Below are positions 17,778-27,238 of a DNA stretch of 64,000 bases, piece after piece. The notes below the pieces were generated by a model. The model had not been told where the DNA came from. It searched no databases and saw nothing but the letters and a program-made list of their open reading frames with translations. Position 1 is the stretch's first letter; every line of letters starts with the position of its first letter. The stretch spans positions 62,001 to 126,000 of the forward strand of contig JAFDWN010000030.1 in the NCBI GenBank assembly GCA_018268465.1, in the 5' to 3' direction. Both the position numbers and the translations under genes were made by a program. Source of the stretch: Actinomycetota bacterium (lineage in GTDB: Bacteria; Actinomycetota; Actinomycetes; Mycobacteriales; Mycobacteriaceae).

Positions 17778-19259
17778 TTGTCCACCGTCAGCACCCGGGA
17801 GTACCTGATCGATCAGGCACGGCGCCGGTTGACGCCGACACCGAACACCATCCCCGGGATGGGATTGCTGGAGAAGCGGTTGCGGGCTCACGAGTGGAAC
17901 CAGTTCGTACTCGCGGAACCACCGGCGGGCAGCGGCCTCAAGCCGGTGATGGGTGATGCCGGCCTGCCGGTTATCGGCCACATGATCGAGTTCTTCCGCG
18001 GCGGCCCCGACTTCGTCCTCGACATCTACCGCAGGTACGGCCCGGTGCACTACCAGCACACCCCGGCGCTGCAATCGGTGCTGGCGCTGGGGCCCGACGC
18101 GACCCAGGCGGTTCTGTCCAACCGCAACAAGGAGTTCTCACAGCGTGCGTGGGACCCGATGATCGGACCGTTCTTCCCACGCGGATTGATGCTGCTCGAC
18201 TTCGACGAGCACATGATGCACCGCCGGATCATGCAGGACGCCTTCACCCACAGCCGGCTCGGCGGCTACGTCGAGCACATCGACTCGGTGGCCAGCCAGG
18301 TGATCGGGACGGACTGGGCCGCTGACGACCGGCGGTTCCTGTTCCACCCGGCGATCAAGGAGCTGACCCTCGACATCGCGTCGGTGGTGTTCATGGGCCA
18401 CGACCCGGCCACCGACCACGAGCTGGTCACGACGATCAACCACGCCTTCACCACGACGACGCGCGCCGGCAACGCCATCGTGCGCACACCGGTGCCGCCC
18501 CTGACGTGGTGGCGCGGCATCCGCGCCCGCAAGACACTCGAGGAGTACTTCACCGCGCGGATCGCCGAGAAACGCGGTTCGGGATCGACCGACATGATCA
18601 GCGTGCTGTGCCACGCGACCGACGACGAGGGCAGGCAGTTCAGCGATTCCGACATCGTCAGTCACATGATCTTCCTGATGATGGCCGCGCACGACACCTC
18701 GACGTCGACGCTGACCACCATGGCCTACCACCTGGCGGCCAATCCCGCGTGGCAGGACCGCTGCCGTGACGAGTCGGCCCGCATCGGCGACGGCCCGCTG
18801 GATATCGAGGCACTGGAGAAGCTGGAAACCTACGACCTGGTGATCAACGAGTCGCTGCGGATGATGACACCGCTGCCGTTCAACTTCCGGCGCGCGGTGC
18901 GCGACACCGATCTGCTCGGCTACTACATCCCCGCCGGCACCGACGTCATGACGTGGCCGTCGATCAACCACCGGCTACCGGAGCTGTGGACCGACCCCGA
19001 GACGTTCGACCCGGAGCGCTTCACCGAACCGCGATCCGAGCACAAACGGCACCGGTACGCGTTCGCCCCGTTCGGCGGCGGGGCCCACAAGTGCATCGGC
19101 ATGGCGTTCGGGCAATTGGAGGTCAAGACGGTCATGCACCGGCTGTTGCGCCGGTATCGGCTGGAACTGGTGCGTCCGGGCTATACCCCGCACTACGACT
19201 GGGGTGGTATGCCGGTGCCGATCGACGGTATGCCGATCATGCTGCGGCCGCTGCGGTAG
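17778..19259 (+). CDS. cyp136: Cytochrome P450, CYP136 family
   Basis: A 493-residue P450 monooxygenase. The I-helix oxygen-activation site is AAHDTST (Asp306-Thr307), the ExxR pair is Glu358/Arg361 (NESLRMM), and the heme-ligand loop is FGGGAHKCIG with Cys439. The longer N-terminus and sequence resemble Rv3059, which it also matches by position. TTG 17778 has GGGAGG seven bases upstream. It is soluble, with no N-terminal membrane helix. The substrate is unknown. It needs a ferredoxin and reductase, and none is adjacent. Confidence 0.9.
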   Translation: MSTVSTREYLIDQARRRLTPTPNTIPGMGLLEKRLRAHEWNQFVLAEPPAGSGLKPVMGDAGLPVIGHMIEFFRGGPDFVLDIYRRYGPVHYQHTPALQSVLALGPDATQAVLSNRNKEFSQRAWDPMIGPFFPRGLMLLDFDEHMMHRRIMQDAFTHSRLGGYVEHIDSVASQVIGTDWAADDRRFLFHPAIKELTLDIASVVFMGHDPATDHELVTTINHAFTTTTRAGNAIVRTPVPPLTWWRGIRARKTLEEYFTARIAEKRGSGSTDMISVLCHATDDEGRQFSDSDIVSHMIFLMMAAHDTSTSTLTTMAYHLAANPAWQDRCRDESARIGDGPLDIEALEKLETYDLVINESLRMMTPLPFNFRRAVRDTDLLGYYIPAGTDVMTWPSINHRLPELWTDPETFDPERFTEPRSEHKRHRYAFAPFGGGAHKCIGMAFGQLEVKTVMHRLLRRYRLELVRPGYTPHYDWGGMPVPIDGMPIMLRPLR

Positions 19260-19301
19260 CGCCCTCGTCGCGAGCGCGCGTTGGCCGGGCGGTGCGGACA
19301 C

Positions 19302-19790
19302 TCACCCGCCCAAGAGGCGGTTGGCGCAGGCGATGACCGCGCGCAGCGCCGATTGGGTGGCATCGTCGGACCAGCCCATCGCCCATTCGGCGCGCGCCCC
19401 GTCGGAACCGCGGACGAACGTCGCGGTGTGACCCGCCGTGTGAGCCTGGTGGAAGGCCGTCATCTCCACGGCGATTCCGCGCTCGTGCAGCATCGCGGTC
19501 AGCGCCGACACCGGGCCGGTCGCCGCGGCGGTCGACGTCGCGATCCGGTCGCCGACGGCGAGGGTGGCCTGGAAGGTGCGCGCCTGCGGCCCCAGCCTGC
19601 TGGCCGGGCGCTCGGCATCGGTGCACGTCCAGTGTCCCAGGCGCAGCGGTCCGGCGGCGGGCGCGTACCGGGCCAGGAAACCCTCCCAGGACATCTCGTC
19701 GGCCTGCTCACGCAACGCGCGGGGCAACGGGGTGGCGAAGTGGTCGGCGAATCGCGCGGGGGTGGTTGGTGTGGCGGTGGAAGTGAACAT
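19302..19790 (-). CDS. LeuA regulatory (dimer) domain-like protein
   Basis: A 162-residue protein resembling the C-terminal allosteric domain of 2-isopropylmalate synthase, without any catalytic TIM barrel: LRLGHWTC, TFQATLAVGDRIATSTAAATGPVSALTAMLHERGI, HQAHTAGHTATFVRGSDG. In LeuA this fold binds leucine. The upstream leader peptide MILVVATRSGV and attenuator hairpin independently link the gene to branched-chain amino acids. ATG 19790 was chosen. It may bind a branched-chain amino acid or partner with LeuA; neither is shown. Confidence 0.65.
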   Translation of the reverse strand: MFTSTATPTTPARFADHFATPLPRALREQADEMSWEGFLARYAPAAGPLRLGHWTCTDAERPASRLGPQARTFQATLAVGDRIATSTAAATGPVSALTAMLHERGIAVEMTAFHQAHTAGHTATFVRGSDGARAEWAMGWSDDATQSALRAVIACANRLLGG

Positions 19791-19832
19791 GTGCCGGTCT
19801 TCTCGTCTCGGGGGAGGCGACCGACGGATGCA

Positions 19833-19884
19833 GCAACGACCCACAGCGGGGGGTCGGTCTGGATCAGACCCCGCTGCGGGTTGC
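19833..19884 (-). ncRNA. Attenuator hairpin downstream of branched-chain leader peptide
   Basis: On the minus strand GCAAC-CCGCAGCGGGGTC pairs with GACCCCCCGCTGTGGGTC-GTTGC, a long stem of about 18-20 bp with small bulges. It overlaps the second half of the leader peptide and ends 42 nt before the LeuA-like start. This is the geometry of amino-acid attenuation: ribosome position on the Ile/Leu/Val codons would decide whether the hairpin forms. No clear U-tract follows, as is common in actinobacteria. Confidence 0.65.
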
Positions 19885-19899
19885 TACTACGAGAATCAT
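19864..19899 (-). CDS. Leader peptide MILVVATRSGV
   Basis: An 11-codon frame, ATG ATT CTC GTA GTA GCA..., ends at TGA. It reads Met-Ile-Leu-Val-Val-Ala-Thr-Arg-Ser-Gly-Val, so four of the first five residues are branched-chain. The rare-looking GTA-GTA pair would slow ribosomes when valine is short. There is no clear ribosome site; a TTGCGC-N18-TAGTCT promoter-like pair just upstream would put the transcript start about 10 nt before the ATG, so translation may be near-leaderless. Confidence 0.65.
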   Translation of the reverse strand: MILVVATRSGV

Positions 19900-19953
19900 C
19901 CGCACGATCGCCGAGACTAGACCCTGGCGAACGCGCGGCGCAAGCACTTTCGG

Positions 19954-20385
19954 TTACGAGGTCCCCGAGAGGCTGTCGAGCGCCTGCTGCAGCAGGTCAC
20001 CCACCGACGCCGCGATGCCGGCCAGGGCCGGTTCGTCGGTCACCTCGACCATCAGCCGCGGATTCATGGCCTCGACGATGGTCTCCTGCGCGCCGGGTTC
20101 GGTCCTGACCACCACGTTGCACGGCAGCAGCACACCGATGGGCCGGTATGCCTCGACCGCGCGCCTGGCGAATGTGGGGTTGCACGCACCCAGGATCAGG
20201 TAGTCACCGATCTCGTCGCCGGCGCCGTTCCCCAACTTGGCGTTGAGGGTCGCCCGGACGTCGATTTCGGTCAGAACACCGAAACCCTTGGCGGCCAACG
20301 CTTCCCGCGTCCGTGCCACAGCGTCGTCGAAGGTCGTCTGCAATGTCGTCGACATCGCGATATCGGTCGTGGAGCTCATCGTCAT
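19954..20385 (-). CDS. DUF302 family protein
   Basis: A 143-residue cytosolic protein with the DUF302 core: FDDAVARTREALAAKGFGVLTEIDVRATL, GACNPTFARRAVEAYRPIGVLLPCNVVV and VEAMNPRLM. The family fold is small alpha/beta and dimeric. It often occurs beside sulfur-oxidation or metal-stress genes, as here, 31 bp after a CsoR/CstR-type repressor. ATG 20385 has AAAGGA upstream. The two Cys (GACNP, LLPCN) are typical. Biochemical role unknown. Confidence 0.85.
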   Translation of the reverse strand: MTMSSTTDIAMSTTLQTTFDDAVARTREALAAKGFGVLTEIDVRATLNAKLGNGAGDEIGDYLILGACNPTFARRAVEAYRPIGVLLPCNVVVRTEPGAQETIVEAMNPRLMVEVTDEPALAGIAASVGDLLQQALDSLSGTS

Positions 20386-20416
20386 CCGATCCTTTCGTAC
20401 TGTCCCAAACGGGCGA

Positions 20417-21616
<1,200 letters not shown>

Positions 21617-21620
<4 letters not shown>

Positions 21621-22486
21621 GGCGCCGCCTGCGCCGGTTCACGCGGTCGCATGCGCCCGGGGCATCGGCCGTAGCGGCCGCACACGAAACTGGCCGCCGC
21701 CGCGACAGCGGTGAGCAGGCCACCGACGATCCCCGCGGCGGGATGCCACTCCTGGGCGAAGATCACCGACGACATGGCGAGGACGAACCAGCCGAAGGCT
21801 TTGCGCAGCGAATCGGGATCGACCAGCGACGTGAGCCGCGCACCGATCAGCCCACCGGCGACCGCGGCGGCGGTCACCATCGCGGCCACGGTCCAGTCGA
21901 TCTGCACCGAGGACAGGTAACCGGCCAGTCCCGCAAACGATTTCATGGCGATGACCACCAATGAGGTCCCGACGGCGATCGGCATCGGCAGACCGCCCAG
22001 CAGCACGAGTGCGGGCACCACCAGGAATCCGCCGCCGGCACCGACCAGTCCGGTCACCAGGCCCACCACCAGTCCCTCGGCGAGGATCGTGACGACGGGC
22101 AGCGTGCGCCCGCCCTCCGCCGCGGCCGGGGCCTTGCGGCCGCGCAGCATGGCGACCGCGGTCGCCACCATCATCAACGCGAACCCGATGAGCAGCACCG
22201 TTCCCGGGATGAACCGGGCCAGCACGCCACCCAGATACGCCCCGGCCATGCCGGCCCCACCGAATATCAGACCGACGCGCCATTGCACCCGCCCGGCCCT
22301 GGCATGTGAGATCGCGCCAACGGCGCTGGTCGCACCGACGACGAGCAGTGACGTCGCGATTGCCTGTTTGGCGTCCATGCCGGCGACGTAGGCCAGCAGG
22401 GGCACGGTCAGGATCGAACCGCCACCGCCCAGCACACCCAGCGTGACACCGACCGCCACGGCGAGCGCCAGGGTCAGCACGATCAT
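21617..22486 (-). CDS. TauE/SafE family exporter, second copy
   Basis: A 289-residue paralogue of the downstream gene with the same two repeats (LGVLGGGGSILTVPLL; GLVGAGGGFLVVPAL) and the same DAKQAIATSLLVVG block. The two copies probably arose by tandem duplication and could act as a pair or have different substrates. The start overlaps the rhodanese stop (ATGA) and the stop overlaps the next start, so three genes are translationally coupled. Confidence 0.87.
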
Positions 22487-23070
22487 TGCCCGGCACCGCC
22501 CGTCAGCTGGGTCACCACGCTGCGGGCATCGCACGTCGTCCCGCGGTTGTAGGGCAGTTTGGACAGCGCCGCGCCCATGGCGCAGGTGTCGGACAGCGCC
22601 GCGAACGTCAGCCCGGCCCCGACGGCGCCGGCCACCCAGCGCAGCTTGGGCACGACGATGCTGCCGAGGATCGACGTGAGGACGATCGTGCCGGCGACCA
22701 GCCGGACCTGCCGTTCCAAGTGCCACTTCGACCGACCGTGGTTGAGGGTGAAACCCTTTGCCTCCCAGTCGAGGATGCCGCCGTCGAGGATGTGGACGTT
22801 CCCCAGGCCGGCGGCCCGCAGGGTCTCCTGGGCCTGGCCGGCGCGCTGCCCGGACCGGCAGACGAGGACAACCTCTTCGTCGAGGTGCGCCATGATCTCG
22901 TCGCGGTGTTCGCGCAGCAGGTCGAGCGGGACGTTGTAGGAGCCCGGAATGTGGGCGGTCTCGAACTCGGCCGGGGTCCGGACGTCGAGCAGCCTGGGTG
23001 GCGCCGGCGCAGCAAGGCGTTCGGTCAGCTGATGGGAGTCGACGGTCGACGGTTTCTGAGCGGTGGTCAC
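22483..23070 (-). CDS. Rhodanese with YgaP-like membrane tail
   Basis: A 195-residue protein. Residues ~10-110 are a single rhodanese domain: LLDVRTPAEFETAHIPGSYNVP, and the active-site loop CRSGQR with Cys71. Residues ~125-195 are a DUF2892/YgaP-like hydrophobic segment (VRLVAGTIVLTSILGSIV) that would anchor it in the membrane. It transfers persulfide sulfur between thiols. The GTG start at 23070 has GGAGG upstream. It is the first gene of the operon, next to three CsoR-type operators. Confidence 0.88.
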   Translation of the reverse strand: MTTAQKPSTVDSHQLTERLAAPAPPRLLDVRTPAEFETAHIPGSYNVPLDLLREHRDEIMAHLDEEVVLVCRSGQRAGQAQETLRAAGLGNVHILDGGILDWEAKGFTLNHGRSKWHLERQVRLVAGTIVLTSILGSIVVPKLRWVAGAVGAGLTFAALSDTCAMGAALSKLPYNRGTTCDARSVVTQLTGGAGQ

Positions 23071-23104
23071 GCGTATGTCCTCCACGGTCGGTGAACTCGG
23101 ATTG

Positions 23105-23122
23105 GATACCCCTATGGGTATC
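23105..23122. promoter_or_regulatory. CsoR/CstR-type operator A
   Basis: GATACCCCTATGGGTATC is a near-perfect palindrome, 35 bp upstream of the rhodanese start. It is the first of three such sites in the divergent rhodanese/thioredoxin gap. Confidence 0.75.
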
Positions 23123-23140
23123 TTCATCCTCATCGTACAT

Positions 23141-23156
23141 ATACCTATGGGGGTAT
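23141..23156. promoter_or_regulatory. CsoR/CstR-type operator B
   Basis: ATACCTATGGGGGTAT, the same motif with one base out of register, 36 bp from site A and midway in the divergent gap. Confidence 0.65.
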
Positions 23157-23174
23157 GTAAGGGGTGGGAAGAAA

Positions 23175-23190
23175 ATACCCTATGGGGTAT
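23175..23190. promoter_or_regulatory. CsoR/CstR-type operator C
   Basis: ATACCCTATGGGGTAT, a palindrome of the same family, 34 bp from site B and 100 bp before the thioredoxin start. The even 34-36 bp spacing of A, B and C suggests tetramers bound in array. Confidence 0.75.
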
Positions 23191-23290
23191 GTTGGAGATA
23201 TCACCGGAGAGCGATCGAGACACCGGCCGCAACGGACCCGGCGGACAACGCGACCTTCTGCACAGCAATACAATTGGAAAGGAACCGACG

Positions 23291-23671
23291 ATGACGACAC
23301 CCAACCTGAGCCTGGACGACTTCGAGACCACCGTGCTGGACAACGACATTGTGCTGGTGGATTTCTGGGCTCCGTGGTGTGGCCCGTGCCGGGCGTTCGG
23401 ACCGGTCTTCGAACGATCCGCCGCGGCGCATCCGGACATCGTGCACGCCAAGGTCGACACCCAGTCCGAACGCGACCTCGCCGAGGTGATGGGCATCCGC
23501 TCCATCCCGACCATCGCGGCCTTCCGCGATGGCATCCTGGTGTTCAGTCAGGCCGGCGCGCTGCCGGCGGCCGCGCTGGAAGACCTGATCGGCCGGGTCC
23601 AGAGGTTGGACATGGACGAGGTCCGGGCCAAGATCGCCACGCGTAAGGCAGCGGAGTCGGCACGGGCGTGA
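23291..23671 (+). CDS. Thioredoxin
   Basis: A 126-residue thioredoxin with the WCGPC active site (Cys30/Cys33), cis-Pro in RSIPTIAAF, and a C-terminal basic extension (VRAKIATRKAAESARA) beyond the usual ~105 residues. AAAGGA precedes ATG 23291. It is divergent from the rhodanese operon and shares its operators, so it probably reduces protein or glutathione-type persulfides under sulfur stress rather than being the housekeeping TrxC. Confidence 0.88.
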   Translation: MTTPNLSLDDFETTVLDNDIVLVDFWAPWCGPCRAFGPVFERSAAAHPDIVHAKVDTQSERDLAEVMGIRSIPTIAAFRDGILVFSQAGALPAAALEDLIGRVQRLDMDEVRAKIATRKAAESARA

Positions 23672-23744
23672 CGACACCCCGGACGAAGCCGGCAGAGTCG
23701 CCGCGGAGGTGCACCCTCTGACCGTATTGTGACCCGCATCCTTG

Positions 23745-23768
23745 CGGACCTCCCCAAACCGAGGTCCG
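23745..23768. terminator. Hairpin between thioredoxin and GntR genes
   Basis: CGGACCTC-N8-GAGGTCCG: perfect 8-bp arms, 74 bp after the thioredoxin stop and 20 bp before the next start. It may terminate the thioredoxin message, or act as a regulatory dyad for the GntR gene because it is so close to its start. Confidence 0.4.
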
Positions 23769-23769
23769 T

Positions 23770-23780
23770 TGGCATTATCA
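23770..23780. promoter_or_regulatory. Weak FCD-type operator-like element before the GntR gene
   Basis: TGGCATTATCA differs at two places from TGGTnnnACCA, the motif found ahead of the catabolic operons. It overlaps TTGGCATTAT, which recurs exactly at 49009. It is 8 bp before the GntR start, a suitable place for autoregulation. Confidence 0.35.
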
Positions 23781-23787
23781 TTGGTCC

Positions 23788-24534
23788 ATGGCGACAGACA
23801 GCACGGTCACACCGTCGCGCGCGGCCTCCGATGGCCTGTTCAGCCGAGTGAATCCGGGTCGCGCGTCGGAGATGATCGTCGATCAGATCCGCCTACTGAT
23901 CCGCGACGGGCAGCTCAAACCCGGTGACAGGCTGCCCGCGGAGCGCGAACTCGGCGAACAGTTCGGCGTCAGCCGCGTGACCGTCCGGGAGGCGCTGCGG
24001 GGTCTCGAAGCCAACGGCATGGTGATGATCAAGGTAGGAGCCAGGGGTGGCGCGTTCGTCACCGCACCGACGAGCGCCCAGGTCGGCGAGGGCATCATCG
24101 ATCTGCTGTCACTGTCCGAGCTGACCGACATGGAAGTCACCGAGGCCAGACAGGTCCTCGAACTCGGCATCATCCCGTTGGTGTGCGAGCGCGCGACCGA
24201 TCAGGACATCGCCGAACTGCTCGATATCTGCGACCGCTCGGACGCGGCGCTGGCCAACGGCTCGTACCCGATGTCACTGTCGGCCGAGTTCCACACCCGC
24301 GTTGCCCGTGCCAGCCACAACACCGCCATCGCCATGCTCGCCGAGTCTTTCCACGGGCCGACCCTGCGCTCGCTGCAGCACGTGCAGGAGGGTCACCCCG
24401 AGATGGGCATTCGAGGCAGCCGCGAGCACCGCCAGTTCGTCGCCGCGATCAAGAAGCGCGACGTCGAGAAGGCCACCGCGGTGATGCGCACCCACATCGG
24501 CCGGACGGCACGCCACGTCTCGCGCGGCGACTGA
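23788..24534 (+). CDS. GntR family regulator, FadR/FCD subfamily
   Basis: A 248-residue regulator. The N-terminal winged helix is at ~28-85 (SEMIVDQIRLLIRDGQLKPGDRLPAERELGEQFGVSRVTVREALRGLEANGMV), followed by an all-helical FCD ligand domain with metal-site residues (EARQVLELGI; SAEFHTRVARASHN; EHRQFVAAI). FCD members bind small acids and operators of the form TNGTNNNACNA. It is the only FCD regulator in the window. Motifs of that form lie ahead of the catabolic operons at 28-52 kb, so it is their most likely regulator, by inference. Confidence 0.9.
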   Translation: MATDSTVTPSRAASDGLFSRVNPGRASEMIVDQIRLLIRDGQLKPGDRLPAERELGEQFGVSRVTVREALRGLEANGMVMIKVGARGGAFVTAPTSAQVGEGIIDLLSLSELTDMEVTEARQVLELGIIPLVCERATDQDIAELLDICDRSDAALANGSYPMSLSAEFHTRVARASHNTAIAMLAESFHGPTLRSLQHVQEGHPEMGIRGSREHRQFVAAIKKRDVEKATAVMRTHIGRTARHVSRGD

Positions 24535-24573
24535 CCGGACGACAAGCGCGATCCGGTCGCGGCACATCCGCGT

Positions 24574-24622
24574 GAATTAGTACGCAAGGCGTAGTACAGT
24601 CATTGCGTTGGCGTACTAATTC
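24574..24622. promoter_or_regulatory. Long inverted repeat operator before the MFS gene (MarR target)
   Basis: GAATTAGTACGC (24574-24585) and its exact complement GCGTACTAATTC (24611-24622) flank 25 bp that contain a further TAGTAC. The right arm ends 18 bp before the MFS start. The half-site ATTAGTACG also lies in front of the marR gene at 26337, which ties both to that regulator. Confidence 0.7.
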
Positions 24623-24640
24623 TGGCGATCTGGAAGTGGC

Positions 24641-25966
24641 GTGAAGCGACACCTGGCCTCGACGTTTCGCGCCCTCGCCATCCGTGACTACCGCCGATTC
24701 GCGATCGGCCAGTCGATTTCGGTCACCGGCACCTGGATGCAGAAGCTCGCCCAGGCGTGGCTGGTGCTCGAACTGACGGGTTCTCCGTTCCTTCTCGGGG
24801 TGACCGTCGCCATCCAGCAGACGCCCACCCTGCTGTTCACCACTGTCGGCGGCGCATTGGCGGATCGCTTCCGCAAGCGCACGATCCTGGTGTGGACCCA
24901 GATCGGCGCCCTGCTGCCCGCACTGGCACTCGGCACCGTCGTCGCTCTGGATGTCGTCGCGGTCTGGATGGTGATGGTCGCGGCGCTCACCCAGGGAATG
25001 TCCGATGCGATCGACAAGCCGGCGCGTCTGACCTTCGTCAACGACATCGCCACCCCCGACACGCTGACCAACGCGGTGACCCTCAACAGCGTGATCCAGA
25101 ACAGCGGGAAGGTCGCCGGCCCCGCGATCGCCGGGCTGCTGATCGACGCGGTCGGCATCTCCTGGGCCTTCTTCGCCAACGCGGCGTCATTCGTGCCGGT
25201 CATCCTGGCGCTGATGATGATCCGCCCGGCCGGCCCGGTCGCCGCCCCCGGTCGGATCACGGTGACCGGAAACCCGGTGATGACGTTGCGCTACGTCGCC
25301 GCGCGGCCCACCCTGGCCGCGGCGCTGGTGCTGATGGCCGTGTCGGGCCTGCTTGCCTACAACTGGAATGTGTTGCTGCCCGCATACTTCCACGGCGTCT
25401 TCGCGGGCGACGCGAAGACGGTCGGTCTCGCCTTCACAAGTATGGGTCTGGGCGCCGTACTCGGCGGGCTGTCCTTTGCCGGATTGCTCAGCCCGCGATG
25501 GAAACCGTTGTTGATCAACGGCTGCGTGCTGGCGGCACTCCTGACCCTTCTCGGGTTGTCGCCGTCACTCATCGTCGCCCACGTCATCCTGTTCGCGCTC
25601 GGAGCCGTCAGTGTGACGTTCCGGGCGACCGCCAACGCGATGCTGCAGCTCTATTCGGACAGCCACATGCGGGGCCGGGTCATCTCACTGCTGGTGCTGG
25701 CGACCAACGGCACCACGCCGGTCGGCGGTCCCATCATCGGCTGGATCTGCCAGAACGCCGGACCACGTCTCGCGTGCGCGGTCGGCGGTGTCGGCACGGC
25801 GCTGGCGGCGATCGCCTGCCACGCCTACCTCAGGCGGGGCGAGCGCCGCGGCCGCGGGATCGACGAACCCCCGCGCACGATTCACGACAGCCCGGTCAAC
25901 CGCTGCAGCGACGGCAGTGCCGCCAAGATGGCGAGCCGATCGTCCTCGGACAGCCGCCCGATCTGA
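24641..25966 (+). CDS. MFS exporter (EntS-like, MFS_3)
   Basis: A 441-residue transporter with about 12 helices. LSVTGTWMQKLAQAWLVLELTGSPFLLG and GGALADRFRKRTILV (motif A) identify the enterobactin-exporter/multidrug branch. The GTG start at 24641 follows a MarR-type operator. The final ~28 residues are antisense to the end of the convergent marR gene (85-bp overlap) and hydrophilic. It probably exports a toxic compound sensed by the MarR protein. Confidence 0.87.
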   Translation: MKRHLASTFRALAIRDYRRFAIGQSISVTGTWMQKLAQAWLVLELTGSPFLLGVTVAIQQTPTLLFTTVGGALADRFRKRTILVWTQIGALLPALALGTVVALDVVAVWMVMVAALTQGMSDAIDKPARLTFVNDIATPDTLTNAVTLNSVIQNSGKVAGPAIAGLLIDAVGISWAFFANAASFVPVILALMMIRPAGPVAAPGRITVTGNPVMTLRYVAARPTLAAALVLMAVSGLLAYNWNVLLPAYFHGVFAGDAKTVGLAFTSMGLGAVLGGLSFAGLLSPRWKPLLINGCVLAALLTLLGLSPSLIVAHVILFALGAVSVTFRATANAMLQLYSDSHMRGRVISLLVLATNGTTPVGGPIIGWICQNAGPRLACAVGGVGTALAAIACHAYLRRGERRGRGIDEPPRTIHDSPVNRCSDGSAAKMASRSSSDSRPI

Positions 25967-26328
25967 TGGACCAGGTAGTCGTTGGCGCGCGCACGTGCCG
26001 ACGCGAGCAGCTCGTGGCCGTTGGGGGTGATGCCCACGACGAAACTGCGTCCGTCGTCGGGATCGGCGCTGCGCTGCAGATACCCCATCGCCTCGAGTTT
26101 GGCCACCAGCCGGGTCGTCGACGACTTACTTATCTGCTCCCGGCGGGCGAGCTCCCCCACCCGGATCGGGCCGTGCCGCAGGATCGTGGACAGAGCCGAG
26201 ATCTGCGACATCGTCAGATCGGTCTGGGAGTGTTTGCGCACCCGTCGGGTCAACAACAGACTGACATCCTGCAGCGCGGCGATCTGCTCTCCGCGGATGG
26301 CGGTGTCCGGCTGAGCGGGGGTGGGCAC
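25882..26328 (-). CDS. MarR family regulator
   Basis: A 148-residue winged-helix repressor: LTMSQISALSTILRHGPIRVGELARREQISKSSTTRLVAKLEAMGYLQRSADPDDGRSFVVGITPNGHELL, the classic MarR core with the DxRs wing. It converges on the MFS gene. Its own promoter carries ATTAGTACGTTGC (26337-26349), sharing a half-site with the MFS operator, so it probably represses both. Confidence 0.9.
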   Translation of the reverse strand: MPTPAQPDTAIRGEQIAALQDVSLLLTRRVRKHSQTDLTMSQISALSTILRHGPIRVGELARREQISKSSTTRLVAKLEAMGYLQRSADPDDGRSFVVGITPNGHELLASARARANDYLVHQIGRLSEDDRLAILAALPSLQRLTGLS

Positions 26329-26336
26329 GCCACCAG

Positions 26337-26349
26337 ATTAGTACGTTGC
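26337..26349. promoter_or_regulatory. MarR half-site before marR
   Basis: ATTAGTACGTTGC, 9 bp upstream of the marR start, repeats the ATTAGTACG half-site of the inverted repeat at 24574-24622. Confidence 0.5.
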
Positions 26350-26374
26350 TGCACATATGTGCCCGACGGCAGGG

Positions 26375-27238
26375 TCAGGACTCGAGAAACTCGGCCACGC
26401 GGGCAGGCGCGGTGTCCGCGGTCTGGGCTGCGACGGGAACATCCCAATACTGCGCCGACGGCAGGCACTCTTGCAGGTACCGCGCTGCCGACGGCGCGTG
26501 GGAGCTGTCCTCCCCCGGCACGATCAGCGCCGGAACATCCAGGGCCAGCAGGTCTTCGGGCTCGGGACCGGGGACGGTGTCCCGGTCGAACAGCAGCCTG
26601 CGCATACCCGCGACGATCAGGAGATACCGGTCGCGGTCCAGGGCCGAGTACCGCGCCGCGAAATCGGCGTCGTTGCGCAGCACCGACACCCAGGGCCCCA
26701 CCCGGCCGTCGTCGGAGAAGCCCGCATCCGTGGTCGCGGCCAGCGCCGTGACGGCCGGCATCCCGTACTCGGCGACATAGGTACGGTGCGCGTCGAAGCG
26801 GGCATGCTGTTTCATGCGGTACCCGACCCCGCCCGCCGGGGAGTACAGCACCATGGCGGCGACCCGGTGCGGGTGCGCGGTGGCCATGGACGCGGCGATC
26901 GAGCAACCCACGCAGGCCCCCATGATCGCCGCGCGCGCGATGCCGAGGTGGTCGAGCAGACCGACACCCTGAGCCACGTAGTCGGCCCAGCAGATCCGCT
27001 CCACCCGGCCGCCCGACCCGCCCGACTCACGCTTGTCGAAGATGATGCAGCTGAACCGTTCTCGCAGCTGCGCCAGCATCGCCGTGCGCCGGTAGAGACC
27101 GTGCGACTCCCATCCCGCCATGGTGGCGCTGAAACCGCCCGGCGAGAACATCAGCAGCGGCGGGCCGGAGCCGACGACGGCGTACCGCGTCGCTATCCCG
27201 TCCACCACCGCCGTCGCCGCACCGGTCACCACGGTCAT
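26375..27238 (-). CDS. Alpha/beta hydrolase with Cys nucleophile
   Basis: A 287-residue alpha/beta-hydrolase: PLLMFSPGGFSATMAGW (oxyanion), FDKRESGGSGG, the nucleophile elbow MGACVGCS and a late Asp/His (PGEDSSHAP). The elbow has Cys109 where Ser is usual (G-A-C-V-G), as in dienelactone hydrolase. It is the last gene of the Rieske operon, overlapping the PanB-like gene by ATGA. It may cleave a ring-fission or acyl intermediate; its substrate is unknown. Confidence 0.82.
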   Translation of the reverse strand: MTVVTGAATAVVDGIATRYAVVGSGPPLLMFSPGGFSATMAGWESHGLYRRTAMLAQLRERFSCIIFDKRESGGSGGRVERICWADYVAQGVGLLDHLGIARAAIMGACVGCSIAASMATAHPHRVAAMVLYSPAGGVGYRMKQHARFDAHRTYVAEYGMPAVTALAATTDAGFSDDGRVGPWVSVLRNDADFAARYSALDRDRYLLIVAGMRRLLFDRDTVPGPEPEDLLALDVPALIVPGEDSSHAPSAARYLQECLPSAQYWDVPVAAQTADTAPARVAEFLES

